Source: Pseudomonadota bacterium
GTDB lineage: Bacteria; Pseudomonadota; Gammaproteobacteria; Steroidobacterales; Woeseiaceae
Assembly (NCBI GenBank): GCA_022573655.1
Contig: JACZTO010000002.1
Span: 1 to 64,000, forward strand
Direction: 5' to 3'
DNA: 64,000 nucleotides
The notes beneath the pieces were generated by a model, which had not been told where the DNA came from, searched no databases, and was given only the letters and a program-made list of their open reading frames with translations. A program made the position numbers and the translations under genes. Shown here piece by piece: positions 19,856 through 31,697 of this stretch (position 1 is its first letter; each line of letters starts with the position of its first letter).

Positions 19856-21288
19856 GAAGGCGATATTATTTTGACAATTTTCATTTCGTTGGTACTACCC
19901 GAAACGCCGTCAAGATCGCCTTTGGTGACGATTGCCAATTCATCGATTTCGACCAGATTATTCGCTAGCAACGTATCGAAAATATCCTGATACAAGCGCC
20001 GTGGTTTACCCGGGTCGATCACAAATGAGACCGGGTAGACGCCACGATACATCGCAACTCGGCGACTGGTCTCCACATGCGGTGTGAACGCGTAGATCGG
20101 GATGTCCGAGCGAATGCGCGACATCCAGCGAGTTGTCGAACCCGTTTCGGTCAACGCGATAATCGCCTTAACTGACATGTGGTTCGCAGTGTACATAACA
20201 GCCATCGCGATCGCCTCGTCGACGAGCTCAAAATGATCGTCGAGTCGATGACTCGTCCTGCCGACGGCCAGCGGAAACTTTTCCGCACCGATACAGATCT
20301 CGCCCATCGTTCGGATTGCCTCAACAGGGTACGCCCCAACAGCCGTTTCGCCCGACAGCATGACCGCATCGGTGCCATCCATAACCGCGTTCGACACGTC
20401 CGACACCTCCGCACGAGTCGGCACCGGGTTTTGAATCATTGATTCCATCATCTGCGTCGCAGTAATGACGATTTTGTGTTGCTTGCGGGTATTTCGAATG
20501 ATTTTTTTCTGGATCCCGGTGAGTTCGGCATAGCCCATTTCAACACCGAGGTCGCCACGCGCGACCATGACAACATCGGCCGCTTCGATGACGGCATTAA
20601 TGTTCTCTACAGCCTCTACACGTTCGACTTTCGCGACAATCACACCGTGGCCGCCCGCCTCGTGGAACAATTCCCGCGCTTCTAAAACATCGTCGCCATT
20701 GCGGACAAACGACACGGCCAGAAAATCCAGACCCAGCTCGGCGGCCAGTTCGATATTCTTTTTATCGACATCTGTCACGGCAGCCGCAGACAATCCGCCG
20801 CCCTTAAGGTTGATACCCTTGTTATCGGACAAAATGCCGCCGTGGACGATTTTCGTATGAATTCGTGTACCGTCGATTCGATCAACTTCGAGTGTAATCA
20901 GACCGTCGTTCAATAAAAGAACATCGCCGGCAGTGATATCTTCGTGCAGCGAGTCCAGTGCGACACTGACTCCATTCTGATCACCATCCGTGGGCCCTAG
21001 CGCGTTGTCGAGGAAAAAGGCGTCGCCGTCAGTGAGCTCAACACTGTGATTCCTGAAACGTCGAATGCGGATTTTCGGGCCTTGTAAATCCCCCATAATC
21101 CCGATTTCGCGACCGCAGGATTTGGCTGCAGCCCGCAGCGTTCTTACTTGCCGCCGATGATCGTCTGCACCACCATGTGAAAAATTAAGACGAGCAACAT
21201 CCATACCGGCGTTAATCATGCTGCACATCGTATCCTTGTCAGCCGACGCCGGTCCCAGCGTCGCGACAATTTTTGTTCGTCTCAGCAT
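19852..21288 (-). CDS. pyk: Pyruvate kinase
   Basis: Converts PEP and ADP to pyruvate and ATP in the cytoplasm. Starts MLRRTKIVATLGPAS at ATG 21288, the family start; an earlier in-frame codon at 21342 adds an unlikely tail. The A domain has NFSHG, the catalytic Lys motif MVARGDLGVEMG and TATQMMESMI; the lid B domain spans about 70-170; the C-terminal allosteric domain ends the protein. 478 residues. It is coupled to the acylase gene downstream. In relatives pyk follows pgk directly; here an opposite-strand gene stands between them. Confidence 0.96.
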   Translation of the reverse strand: MLRRTKIVATLGPASADKDTMCSMINAGMDVARLNFSHGGADDHRRQVRTLRAAAKSCGREIGIMGDLQGPKIRIRRFRNHSVELTDGDAFFLDNALGPTDGDQNGVSVALDSLHEDITAGDVLLLNDGLITLEVDRIDGTRIHTKIVHGGILSDNKGINLKGGGLSAAAVTDVDKKNIELAAELGLDFLAVSFVRNGDDVLEARELFHEAGGHGVIVAKVERVEAVENINAVIEAADVVMVARGDLGVEMGYAELTGIQKKIIRNTRKQHKIVITATQMMESMIQNPVPTRAEVSDVSNAVMDGTDAVMLSGETAVGAYPVEAIRTMGEICIGAEKFPLAVGRTSHRLDDHFELVDEAIAMAVMYTANHMSVKAIIALTETGSTTRWMSRIRSDIPIYAFTPHVETSRRVAMYRGVYPVSFVIDPGKPRRLYQDIFDTLLANNLVEIDELAIVTKGDLDGVSGSTNEMKIVKIISPS

Positions 21289-21360
21289 GGCCGCGATTAT
21301 TGCACAGCCAAGTCGCGTTCGCTGGTATGTTACCCTGAACAAAATTCAAGAAGAATCGGA

Positions 21361-22740
21361 ATGATCAATCGCCGCCGTTTCCTGCAAAGCATTGCCGCTG
21401 CCGCGATCACGCCCAGCCTGGCCCAATCCTGTCGCTACGGCGCATTTCATATGCCAGCGTTGTTGCCGGATCCGGACGGCATCATCCAGGTTCCCGATGG
21501 CTTTTCCTATACCGTCGTATCCAGACGGGGCGAGACAATGAGCGACGGACTTCGCGTCCCGGGCTCTCATGACGGCATGGCAGCGTTTGAAGGCAACGAC
21601 GGCAGAATCGTGTTGATCAGCAATCACGAACTTCATGCTACTTGGGGAAACGACGGACCTTTCGATGAGAATTTCCATCAGCTGCCTGAATCCTTTAAGG
21701 CGCGTGTCTATGACCGCGGCGCGGACCGCACGCCGGGCATCGGCGGCACGACCACCACTATTTACAATCCGGCAACCCGAGAAACGGAACGACAGTTCCT
21801 GAGCCTCTCCGGCACCCTGGTCAACTGCGCCGGTGGCATGACGCCATGGGACAGCTGGCTTAGCTGCGAAGAGTGGTTCGAGAATCCTGGCGACGCGATG
21901 AACGAAGCGCAGGCCAAATTTCGACGCGATCAACGCCACGGTTATGTCTTCGAAGTTCCGGCCAGCGCGACAGAGTTGGTCGAACCCCGGCCTCTGCAGG
22001 ACATGGGACGTTTTTTGCACGAAGCTGCCGCTGTCCACGAATCGACAGGGATTGTGTACCTGACCGAAGACCAATGGCACAGTCTTTTCTATCGCTTCGT
22101 GCCGCATGTACCCGGACGCCTTCACGAGGGCGGGCAACTGCAAGCGCTTTCGATCTCCGGCCAGCCGGCCAAGAAAACTCATAACTGGGAAACACAAGAT
22201 ATTCGACTGAACACGTCGCTGCCTACGCAATGGATCAACCTTGAGAACGTTGACCCTGACGAGGACGATCTGCGAATGCGCGGCGCCGAAATGGGCGCGG
22301 CAACATTCGCTCGCGGCGAGGGGCTGACTGTCGCAGGCGACCGATTTGCGTTTACCTGTACGAATGGCGGGCCAGCGCGACTGGGGCAGGTATTTACCTA
22401 TACGCCGAGCCCGTTCGAAGGAACCCCCAGGGAACAATCTGCTCCGGGCAAGCTCACCTTGATCGCCGAGTCGGACCAGGACTCTCTGCTCAAGAACGCT
22501 GACAACCTCACCATTGCACCCTGGGGAGACCTGTTGCTCTGCGAAGACGCAATAAAGGAAGTTGGCAACTGCGCGCTTGTGGGCATTCGGCCGGATGGAA
22601 GTCAGTACCTGGTCGCCAACAATACCTACTCGACTTCAGAGCTCGCCGGCGTGTGCTTCTCCCCAGATGGAAAGACCATGTTCGTCAACATTCAGTATCC
22701 TGGCATGACGATCGCGATCACCGGACCCTGGCCTACCTGA
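21361..22740 (+). CDS. PhoX-like Tat-exported protein (DUF839 family)
   Basis: 459 residues beginning with a twin-arginine-like NRRRFLQSIAAAAI signal, so likely exported folded. The PhoX/DUF839 hallmarks are present: NCAGGMTPWDSWLSCEEW, FLHEAAAVHESTGIVYLTED and a late LLCEDA segment. PhoX enzymes are Ca2+/Fe3+-dependent alkaline phosphatases; many DUF839 members have no tested activity. It is a lone plus-strand gene set between pyk and pgk, followed by a REPIN-like element. Confidence 0.85.
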   Translation: MINRRRFLQSIAAAAITPSLAQSCRYGAFHMPALLPDPDGIIQVPDGFSYTVVSRRGETMSDGLRVPGSHDGMAAFEGNDGRIVLISNHELHATWGNDGPFDENFHQLPESFKARVYDRGADRTPGIGGTTTTIYNPATRETERQFLSLSGTLVNCAGGMTPWDSWLSCEEWFENPGDAMNEAQAKFRRDQRHGYVFEVPASATELVEPRPLQDMGRFLHEAAAVHESTGIVYLTEDQWHSLFYRFVPHVPGRLHEGGQLQALSISGQPAKKTHNWETQDIRLNTSLPTQWINLENVDPDEDDLRMRGAEMGAATFARGEGLTVAGDRFAFTCTNGGPARLGQVFTYTPSPFEGTPREQSAPGKLTLIAESDQDSLLKNADNLTIAPWGDLLLCEDAIKEVGNCALVGIRPDGSQYLVANNTYSTSELAGVCFSPDGKTMFVNIQYPGMTIAITGPWPT

Positions 22741-23080
22741 ACCCACCACCCACTAACCACCAACCACTTGATCTGATTGGCCGGCGGGCAACATCATTCC
22801 CTAACAAGATCGTAGGAGCGCGCCTTGCGCGCGAATTCGGTCTAGCTACCGGCAAGGGCGTCATCCTCATGCAGCCTTGTGGCTGCCGCTTCGCTTCGCG
22901 CGCAAGGCGCGCTCCCACGCTACGAGCATCCAAGCGCCAGCTTGATCTCACTGCCCGCGCCATGGACGGCCGGTCGGCGGGCGAGATATTCCGTAGCGAG
23001 ACCTAAAGCTCGCTAAAGCGAGCAGTCCGCTAGGGAATGATGTCGACCGACGACCAGCCTGGTAAATGTGGGTGGTGAAA
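22741..23080. other. Convergent intergenic region with repeat
   Basis: 340 bases between the PhoX-like stop and the pgk stop. It holds the family 2 REPIN-like element (22811-22919) and a small GCTCG/CGAGC hairpin at 23008-23023 that could help end pgk transcription. I see no gene in it. Confidence 0.6.
22811..22919. repeat. REPIN-like inverted repeat, family 2
   Basis: Two 25-base arms (22811-22835 and 22895-22919) in inverted orientation with one mismatch, built on GGAGCGCGCCTTGCGCGCGA. Each arm folds on itself (GCGCGC-CTT-GCGCGC), and the centre has its own GCAGCC/GGCTGC hairpin (22871-22886). Two inverted REPs around a variable core is the REPIN layout. Sequence differs from family 1. Confidence 0.85.
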
Positions 23081-24253
23081 TCAGGAACCGCGTTTTTCGA
23101 GGATGGCCACCGCTGGCAGCGTTTTGCCTTCCAGGAATTCGAGGAAAGCACCACCACCTGTCGAGATATAGGAAATTCCGTCGGCAACGCCGTACTTGTC
23201 TATCGCCGCAAGCGTATCGCCGCCTCCGGCGACAGAGAACGCATCGCTGGCCGCTATTGCTTCGGCCAGCGCCCTGGTGCCAGCAGCGAACTGATCGAAC
23301 TCGAAAACTCCGACCGGACCGTTCCAGATTATCGTGCCCGCGCCAGCCAGAATGTCCGCAAACCTCGCCACCGTCTCCGGTCCGATATCGAGAATAAGCT
23401 CGTCGGCCGATACCGCTGCGACGGTCTTGATCGTTGCCGCCGCTGCGGCGGAAAATTCATCTGCTACCACTACATCACTCGGAACCGGAATCTCCGCGCG
23501 GTCGTCCCGATTGACGGCCAGTTTGCGAGCGATATCGAGCATGTCCGCCTCGTACAAAGATTTGCCAACGTCGTAACCGGCTGCCGCAATGAATGTATTG
23601 GCGATGCCACCACCAACGATCAGGCAATCTACAATCTCCGCCAGCGCACCGAGGACGGTCAATTTGGTCGAGACTTTCGACCCGCCGACGATCGCGACGA
23701 ATGGTCGCGCCGGGTTGTCCAATGCCTTCGCCAGAGCCTCAAGCTCTGCTAACAACAGTGGTCCCGCGCAAGCAACCGCTGCATGTTCGGCAACACCGTA
23801 CGTGCTCGCTTGCGCACGGTGCGCCGTACCGAATGCGTCCATAACATATACATCACAAAGCGCAGCCATTTTTTTCGCGAGATTTTCAGCGCACGCTTTT
23901 TCGCCCTCCAGAAAGCGCACATTTTCGAGCAACACGACATCGCCCGGCGCGACATCGACACCGTCAATCCAGTCTTTGACCAGCGCTACGTTCGTATTCA
24001 ACAATTTCGAGAGTTGCGTCGCGACCGGCTGCAAGGAAAATTTATCTTCTGGCGCTCCCTCGGTCGGTCGGCCAAGGTGCGACATCACCATGACAGCCGC
24101 GTTCGCAGCGAGAGCCGCTTTGATCGTGGGCACGGCTGCCCGAATACGTGCATCGCTGGTCACTTTGCCTTCAGCGACAGGCACGTTCAGGTCTTCGCGA
24201 ATCAAAACACGCTTGCCCGACAATTCGACGTCGGTCATTTTGATGACGGACAT
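23081..24253 (-). CDS. pgk: Phosphoglycerate kinase
   Basis: Transfers phosphate from 1,3-bisphosphoglycerate to ADP. The N-terminal domain has [11 protein letters not shown] and [10 protein letters not shown] (substrate-binding Arg and His); the nucleotide domain has [12 protein letters not shown] and ends with the [20 protein letters not shown] glycine loop. 390 residues, full length. It follows gap by 27 bases on the same strand, forming a tkt-gap-pgk operon. Confidence 0.97.
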   Translation of the reverse strand: MSVIKMTDVELSGKRVLIREDLNVPVAEGKVTSDARIRAAVPTIKAALAANAAVMVMSHLGRPTEGAPEDKFSLQPVATQLSKLLNTNVALVKDWIDGVDVAPGDVVLLENVRFLEGEKACAENLAKKMAALCDVYVMDAFGTAHRAQASTYGVAEHAAVACAGPLLLAELEALAKALDNPARPFVAIVGGSKVSTKLTVLGALAEIVDCLIVGGGIANTFIAAAGYDVGKSLYEADMLDIARKLAVNRDDRAEIPVPSDVVVADEFSAAAAATIKTVAAVSADELILDIGPETVARFADILAGAGTIIWNGPVGVFEFDQFAAGTRALAEAIAASDAFSVAGGGDTLAAIDKYGVADGISYISTGGGAFLEFLEGKTLPAVAILEKRGS

Positions 24254-24280
24254 TACGGCTCTCGGCAGATTGCTGGCGGC

Positions 24281-25294
24281 CTAGCTGGCATTCATGAGTG
24301 CGATAGTCACATCGAGCATGCGATTCGAGAAGCCCCACTCGTTGTCGTACCAGGAGCACACTTTCACCAGCGTTCCCTCCATTACCTTCGTCAGAGTTGC
24401 ATCATAGATAGACGACGCCGGATCATGATTAAAGTCGATCGATACCAATGGCTCGTCGTTGTAAGCGAGTATGCCCTTTAGCGGGCCCTCACTCGCTGCC
24501 TTGAGCACCGAGTTGATCTCTTCAACACTGGTTTCACGTTTGGCAACGAAGGTCAGGTCGACAACCGAAACATTGATCGTCGGCACGCGCATCGAGAACC
24601 CATCGAGCTTGCCATTGAGTTCGGGCAGCACCAGGCCGACCGCGGCAGCCGCACCAGTACTCGTCGGAATCTGTGACATTGTGGCCGAGCGGGCACGACG
24701 TAGGTCGGAGTGGTAAACGTCTGTCAGCACCTGGTCATTCGTATAGGCGTGTATCGTGGTCATGATGCCGTGTTTCACTCCAATGGCCTCATGGAGCGGC
24801 TGCACCAGCGGCGCGAGACAGTTCGTCGTGCACGATGCGTTTGAAATGATGTTGTGGTCCGCGGTCAAGGTGTCGTGATTAACGCCGTAGACGATAGTGC
24901 CGTCGATATCCTTGCCACCCGGCGCCGAAATGATAACCTTCTTCGCGCCGGCTTCAATGTGCTTGCCAGCGGTGTCGCGCGTGCGGAAGAAACCGGTGGA
25001 CTCGTGCACGACGTCAACACCGAGTTCACCCCAGGGCAGCTTTGCGGGATCGCGTTCAGCCAACACGCGAATCCTGTCGCCATTTACGATCATGTAGTCG
25101 CCATCAACTTCCACTGTTCCCGGGAATCGGCCGTGTGCTGTGTCGCGACGCGTCAGGTGTGCATTTGTATTGGCGTCGCCAAGATCATTGATAGCAACAA
25201 TCTCAATTTCAGAACGCATGCCGCTCTCGTATAGTGCGCGCAGGATATTGCGGCCAATGCGGCCATAGCCGTTGATGCCAACCTTTATCGTCAT
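24281..25294 (-). CDS. gap: Glyceraldehyde-3-phosphate dehydrogenase, type I
   Basis: Oxidises and phosphorylates GAP with NAD. The Rossmann start [16 protein letters not shown], the catalytic Cys in [12 protein letters not shown] and the C-terminal [14 protein letters not shown] are all present. 337 residues. It could also be the closely related erythrose-4-phosphate dehydrogenase (epd), which sits between tkt and pgk in E. coli; the SCTTNC box and absence of another gap in the window leave this open, but GAPDH is favoured. It is between tkt and pgk in one transcription direction. Confidence 0.93.
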   Translation of the reverse strand: MTIKVGINGYGRIGRNILRALYESGMRSEIEIVAINDLGDANTNAHLTRRDTAHGRFPGTVEVDGDYMIVNGDRIRVLAERDPAKLPWGELGVDVVHESTGFFRTRDTAGKHIEAGAKKVIISAPGGKDIDGTIVYGVNHDTLTADHNIISNASCTTNCLAPLVQPLHEAIGVKHGIMTTIHAYTNDQVLTDVYHSDLRRARSATMSQIPTSTGAAAAVGLVLPELNGKLDGFSMRVPTINVSVVDLTFVAKRETSVEEINSVLKAASEGPLKGILAYNDEPLVSIDFNHDPASSIYDATLTKVMEGTLVKVCSWYDNEWGFSNRMLDVTIALMNAS

Positions 25295-25319
25295 GGTTTT
25301 CTCCAGAAAAAATTAATTC

Positions 25320-27347
25320 TTAAGCCAATACTTCTTTCGCAACCGCGACTACATTGTCAGTCGAGAAGCCAAAATGTTCGAATAAGACATCTGCCCTTGC
25401 CGATGCGCCATAGCAATCGAGCCCGATGACACGACCCTGCGGACCGGCATGGCGCCACCAGGTTTCGGTAACGCCTGCTTCAATGATGACTCTAGCGGTA
25501 ACCGCAGCAGGTAAGACCGCCTCTCGATAATCTGCGTCCTGTGCGTCAAAGAGGTCCGTGCACGGCATTGATACGACGCGCACCTTGATGCCATCGCCGC
25601 TCAACACCGCGGCGGCCTCTACTGCCAGCGGCACCTCAGAGCCGGTCGCAAGCAGGATAATATCGGGCGTGCCGTCAGACTCCTGCAATACATAGCCACC
25701 GCGGGCGATGTTCGCAATCTGATCGCTCGAACGCTCCTGAAACGGCAAACCCTGACGCGTCAGTATCAGGCTGGTAGGCCCGTCCTGGCGTTCGATTGCG
25801 CAGCGCCAGGCGATGACTGTTTCGACGCTGTCGCATGGTCGCCAGACACTCATGTTCGGCATCAGTCGCAACGATGCCGTGTGCTCAACCGCCTGGTGTG
25901 TCGGGCCATCTTCGCCCAGTCCGATCGAGTCATGGGTATAGACCAGGATGATCTGTATCTTCATCAGCGCGGCCATGCGCAGTGCATTGCGGGCGTAATC
26001 TGAAAAGGTCAGGAACGTACCGGCGTACGGAATCAGACCGCCGTGCAAGCGCAGGCCGTTACATACTGCGGTCATGCCGAATTCGCGGACACCGAACCAG
26101 ATGTAATTACCAGCGGCATCGTCACCCGAAATCGGCGTTGAAAGATTGTGTTTTGTCAGGTTGGAGCCCGTCAGGTCGGCGGAACCCCCCGCGAGCTCGG
26201 GCAAGACTGGCGCGAAAGCATTCAGAGCGACCAACGATGCTTTCCGGGTCGCCATGTTCTCTCCTGCCGCATTGATCTCAGCAATGGCCTTGTCTGCAAA
26301 TTCGCTCCAATCGGCGGGTAGCTGCCCGGCCATACGTCGTGCAAATTCGGCCGCAAGCTCGGGGTGCGCAGTGTTGTAAGCGGCAAATACCTCGCTCCAG
26401 GCATTTTCCTCGGCAACGCCTCGCTCTCTACCGTCCCATGCTGATGCAATGTCGGCCGGAATCTCGAATGGTGCGGACTCCCAACCCAGTTCTTTACGCG
26501 CGGCAGCAACTTCTTCTTCACCAAGTGCCGCGCCATGCGTCGACGCCGTGCCTTGCTTGTTAGGGGCGCCGAAGCCAATGATCGTCTTGCAGCAGATCAT
26601 CGTTGGGCGCTGCAGGTCCGTCGTCGCCTGCTCAATAGCGGCAGCGACAGCCGCGGCATCGTGGCCATCGACATTGGCAATGACCTGCCAGCCGTAGGAC
26701 TCGAAACGCTTTGCCGTGTCATCCGTAAACCAGGCACCCACTTCGCCATCAATCGAAATGTTGTTGTCGTCGTAGAAACAAATCAGCTTGCCTAGCTTCA
26801 AGGTGCCCGCCAGCGAGCAGGCCTCGTGCGAAATTCCTTCCATGAGGCAACCATCGCCAAGAAAAACCCAGGTCTTGTGATCGACAATATTGTGGCCCGG
26901 CCGATTAAAATCGGCCGCCAGCATTCTCTCGGCCAAGGCCATGCCCACGGCGTTTGTCAGCCCCTGCCCCAGCGGCCCGGTGGTTGTTTCGATCGGCCCG
27001 CCTGCCTCATATTCCGGATGTCCGGCAGTCCTGGAGCCAAACTGGCGGAAGTTCTTGAGTTGGTCGATTGGAAAATCTGCATAACCCGTCAGGTGCAACA
27101 AGCTGTACAGCAACATAGAGCCGTGCCCGTTCGAGAGTACGAAACGATCGCGGTTGGCCCATTGAGGGTTCTCCGGATTATGTCGCAAGTAATCGTTCCA
27201 CAAGACCTCAGCAATGTCGGCCATTCCCATGGGCGCGCCTGGGTGGCCTGAGTTTGCGGCTTGTACCGCATCCATGCTCAGGGCTCGAATCGCATTCGCG
27301 AGATCACGCCGGGCTGGTTGGCCCGCGTTCGATACTTTATGTGACAT
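25320..27347 (-). CDS. tkt: Transketolase
   Basis: Thiamine-diphosphate enzyme of the pentose phosphate pathway, 675 residues. N-terminal [19 protein letters not shown], the ThDP-binding [13 protein letters not shown] to [10 protein letters not shown] segment, the central [14 protein letters not shown] motif and the C-terminal domain are intact. It heads the tkt-gap-pgk operon and is divergent from metK across 141 bases; its own leader contains a short GGCC-GTCA-GGCC hairpin. Confidence 0.97.
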   Translation of the reverse strand: MSHKVSNAGQPARRDLANAIRALSMDAVQAANSGHPGAPMGMADIAEVLWNDYLRHNPENPQWANRDRFVLSNGHGSMLLYSLLHLTGYADFPIDQLKNFRQFGSRTAGHPEYEAGGPIETTTGPLGQGLTNAVGMALAERMLAADFNRPGHNIVDHKTWVFLGDGCLMEGISHEACSLAGTLKLGKLICFYDDNNISIDGEVGAWFTDDTAKRFESYGWQVIANVDGHDAAAVAAAIEQATTDLQRPTMICCKTIIGFGAPNKQGTASTHGAALGEEEVAAARKELGWESAPFEIPADIASAWDGRERGVAEENAWSEVFAAYNTAHPELAAEFARRMAGQLPADWSEFADKAIAEINAAGENMATRKASLVALNAFAPVLPELAGGSADLTGSNLTKHNLSTPISGDDAAGNYIWFGVREFGMTAVCNGLRLHGGLIPYAGTFLTFSDYARNALRMAALMKIQIILVYTHDSIGLGEDGPTHQAVEHTASLRLMPNMSVWRPCDSVETVIAWRCAIERQDGPTSLILTRQGLPFQERSSDQIANIARGGYVLQESDGTPDIILLATGSEVPLAVEAAAVLSGDGIKVRVVSMPCTDLFDAQDADYREAVLPAAVTARVIIEAGVTETWWRHAGPQGRVIGLDCYGASARADVLFEHFGFSTDNVVAVAKEVLA

Positions 27348-27404
27348 GTGACCTATCTTGTCTTGGGGCCTGACGGCCTCTATTTATGAAGGGTGTGGTT
27401 TACA

Positions 27405-27470
27405 TTGTTGAACTGCGCATTTTCCCTGTTATAGGGGGCCGCATCAAGGGTACAATGCGCCCCCAAGTTT
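27405..27470 (+). promoter_or_regulatory. metK promoter and possible leader hairpin
   Basis: TTGTTG (27405-27410) and GTTATA (27428-27433) with a 17-base spacer form a plausible sigma-70 promoter. Just after lies a hairpin: GGGGG-C-CGCAT (27434-27444) against ATGCGCCCCC (27455-27464), followed by AAGTTTTT, which looks like an intrinsic terminator 20 bases before the metK ATG. If transcription starts at about 27440 the left arm would be mostly untranscribed, so the two readings compete. Confidence 0.4.
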
Positions 27471-27488
27471 TTCGATGAGCTCTACACA

Positions 27489-29986
<2,498 letters not shown>

Positions 29987-29997
29987 GGACGCAGCAA

Positions 29998-30780
29998 ATT
30001 CACGCGACCGCTGACGCAGTTAACAGTGATTCGATTCGGGTCTTACACCTGACGGATCCTCATTTGTTTGCCGACGCCGACGGCGAACTGCGCGGCGTAA
30101 CGACCGCCACCTCGTTGCAGAGAGTTCTTGAGCATTACCTTGCGTCCGACTGGCACGCAGACCGCGTGTTTATCACCGGCGACATTATCCAGGACGATAC
30201 GCCCGCTGCTTATGAGCGATTTCGCGACCTCATGCTGCCGTTAAAATTGCGTATGCATTGCTTGCCCGGAAATCACGACGTTCGTGACCTGATGCGCAAA
30301 GTATGTAGCGTGCCGCCATTTTCCTATTGCGCGTATGAAGAGGTTCACAATTGGCTCATGATCAGCCTCGACAGCTGTATTTCAGGCGAGGCCGGCGGAA
30401 AAATCACCGCCGACGAACTCGACAGACTTACCGACACCGTAAACTCCAGCTCGGCGCAACACGTCGCAGTTTTTTTGCACCACCCGCCGGTAGCCCTGGG
30501 CAGCGTCTGGCTCGATTCCGTAGGACTGGAAAAAGGCGACGAATTTCTACAACACCTGCAATCGCTGGCCAAAGTCAGGCTCGCCGTTTTCGGTCACGCT
30601 CATCAGGCATATGATGGCGAGCACAACGGCATCAGGGTCATTGGCACACCGTCGACTTGCCGACAATTCATGCCCGGTAGCGAGGAATTCGCTGTCGATG
30701 ATTGCCCGCCCTCCTACCGGCGAATCACGCTGCACAGCGATGGTCATATAGACGACGAATTGATCCCGGTCGATGCATGA
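29998..30780 (+). CDS. cpdA: CpdA-type cyclic-nucleotide phosphodiesterase
   Basis: Calcineurin-like metallophosphoesterase with the CpdA motifs: DPH in LHLTDPHLF, GD in FITGDIIQDD, GNHD in CLPGNHDVRD, the HHPP segment and GHAH in VFGHAHQ. In E. coli CpdA degrades cAMP. The first ordinary start codon, TTG at 30064, would remove the DPH metal ligands, so translation must begin earlier. In the open frame upstream the best site is an ATT at 29998 preceded by AAGGA at proper spacing, giving 260 residues with 12 residues before the first strand, like known CpdA. Its stop overlaps the next start (ATGA). Function is secure as a phosphoesterase; cAMP as substrate is inferred. Confidence 0.82.
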   Translation: MHATADAVNSDSIRVLHLTDPHLFADADGELRGVTTATSLQRVLEHYLASDWHADRVFITGDIIQDDTPAAYERFRDLMLPLKLRMHCLPGNHDVRDLMRKVCSVPPFSYCAYEEVHNWLMISLDSCISGEAGGKITADELDRLTDTVNSSSAQHVAVFLHHPPVALGSVWLDSVGLEKGDEFLQHLQSLAKVRLAVFGHAHQAYDGEHNGIRVIGTPSTCRQFMPGSEEFAVDDCPPSYRRITLHSDGHIDDELIPVDA

Positions 30781-31670
30781 TCATTGCACGCCTTTTGCCA
30801 TTGCTGATACTGCTTGCGGCGGCGACCCGGGCGGACAATGCAGCACATCCCGTTACGCTCTGGGAAATTCAGGGAGCGCATAACTCAGTTTACCTGTTGG
30901 GATCGATTCATATGCTCAGGGCCGAGGACTATCCGCTGCCCACTGTGATCGAATCGACGTATGCAAAGGTCGAAATTCTGATCATGGAAATCGACATGGA
31001 TGACCTTGACCCAGTTGCCTCGCAGATTGCTTTTGTTGACGCAGGCGTTTTGCAGGATGGCACAACGCTGCGAGACCTGATGGGCGATGCTCTTTACGAT
31101 CAGGCGTTGAACGCGGCAGCGGCAGTCAATATTCCGCTCGACATGCTGGATAAGACTGAACCCTGGTATGCGGCTATGATGATCGAAGTCATGTTGCTGA
31201 ACAGAATCGGCTTCGATCCCGGCAGGGGTGTCGAAATGTATCTGCTAAAAAAGGCCATCGCCGACGGCAAGCCGATAGAGGGCCTTGAAACACTCGCGCA
31301 GCAAATCGGCTTTCTGGACGGACTGTCCATTGCTGCGCAACGCGACATGCTACTGACAGCTCTCGTCGATGGTGCAAAGATCGAGGATCTGATGGACGAG
31401 ATTATTCTCGCCTGGCGTCACGGTGATATTGATTTTCTCGAATCCAGCTTGCTGGAAAGTTTCGCCGAGCACAAAGAACTCAACAAAGTACTGGTCTCGG
31501 ACCGCAACCGGCGTTGGGCCAAGCATATAAACACACTGCTGACTGACGATGACGACTACCTGATCATCGTCGGCGCATTGCACCTTATCGGTGATGGCAG
31601 CGTGCCGAATCTACTCGCCCGCCAAGGCTTCGATATTCGCCAGTTGAGTGAGCCTGCATCGATCCGGTAG
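30777..31670 (+). CDS. TraB/TIKI (GumN) family protein, exported
   Basis: 297 residues with an N-terminal Sec signal (MIIARLLPLLILLAAATRA). The two GxxH signatures of the TraB/TIKI/PrgY superfamily are present: LLGSIHML near residue 40 and VGALHLIGDGSV near 277. Some relatives are metal-dependent proteases; the GumN name comes from a xanthan cluster, but no such role is implied here. I chose ATG 30777, which overlaps the cpdA stop and begins the signal peptide. It is 27 bases ahead of hemL. Confidence 0.85.
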   Translation: MIIARLLPLLILLAAATRADNAAHPVTLWEIQGAHNSVYLLGSIHMLRAEDYPLPTVIESTYAKVEILIMEIDMDDLDPVASQIAFVDAGVLQDGTTLRDLMGDALYDQALNAAAAVNIPLDMLDKTEPWYAAMMIEVMLLNRIGFDPGRGVEMYLLKKAIADGKPIEGLETLAQQIGFLDGLSIAAQRDMLLTALVDGAKIEDLMDEIILAWRHGDIDFLESSLLESFAEHKELNKVLVSDRNRRWAKHINTLLTDDDDYLIIVGALHLIGDGSVPNLLARQGFDIRQLSEPASIR

Positions 31671-31697
31671 CATGCACATCACTTCTGGAGAATTTTC

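Noticed and set aside
21346-22437. Open frame of 363 codons on the minus strand
   Set aside because: It is a shadow of the PhoX-like gene, which has the family motifs and a Tat signal.
27348-27488. Known SAM or SAH riboswitch before metK/ahcY
   Set aside because: The leader lacks the conserved core sequences of the classes I know; only a simple hairpin is seen.
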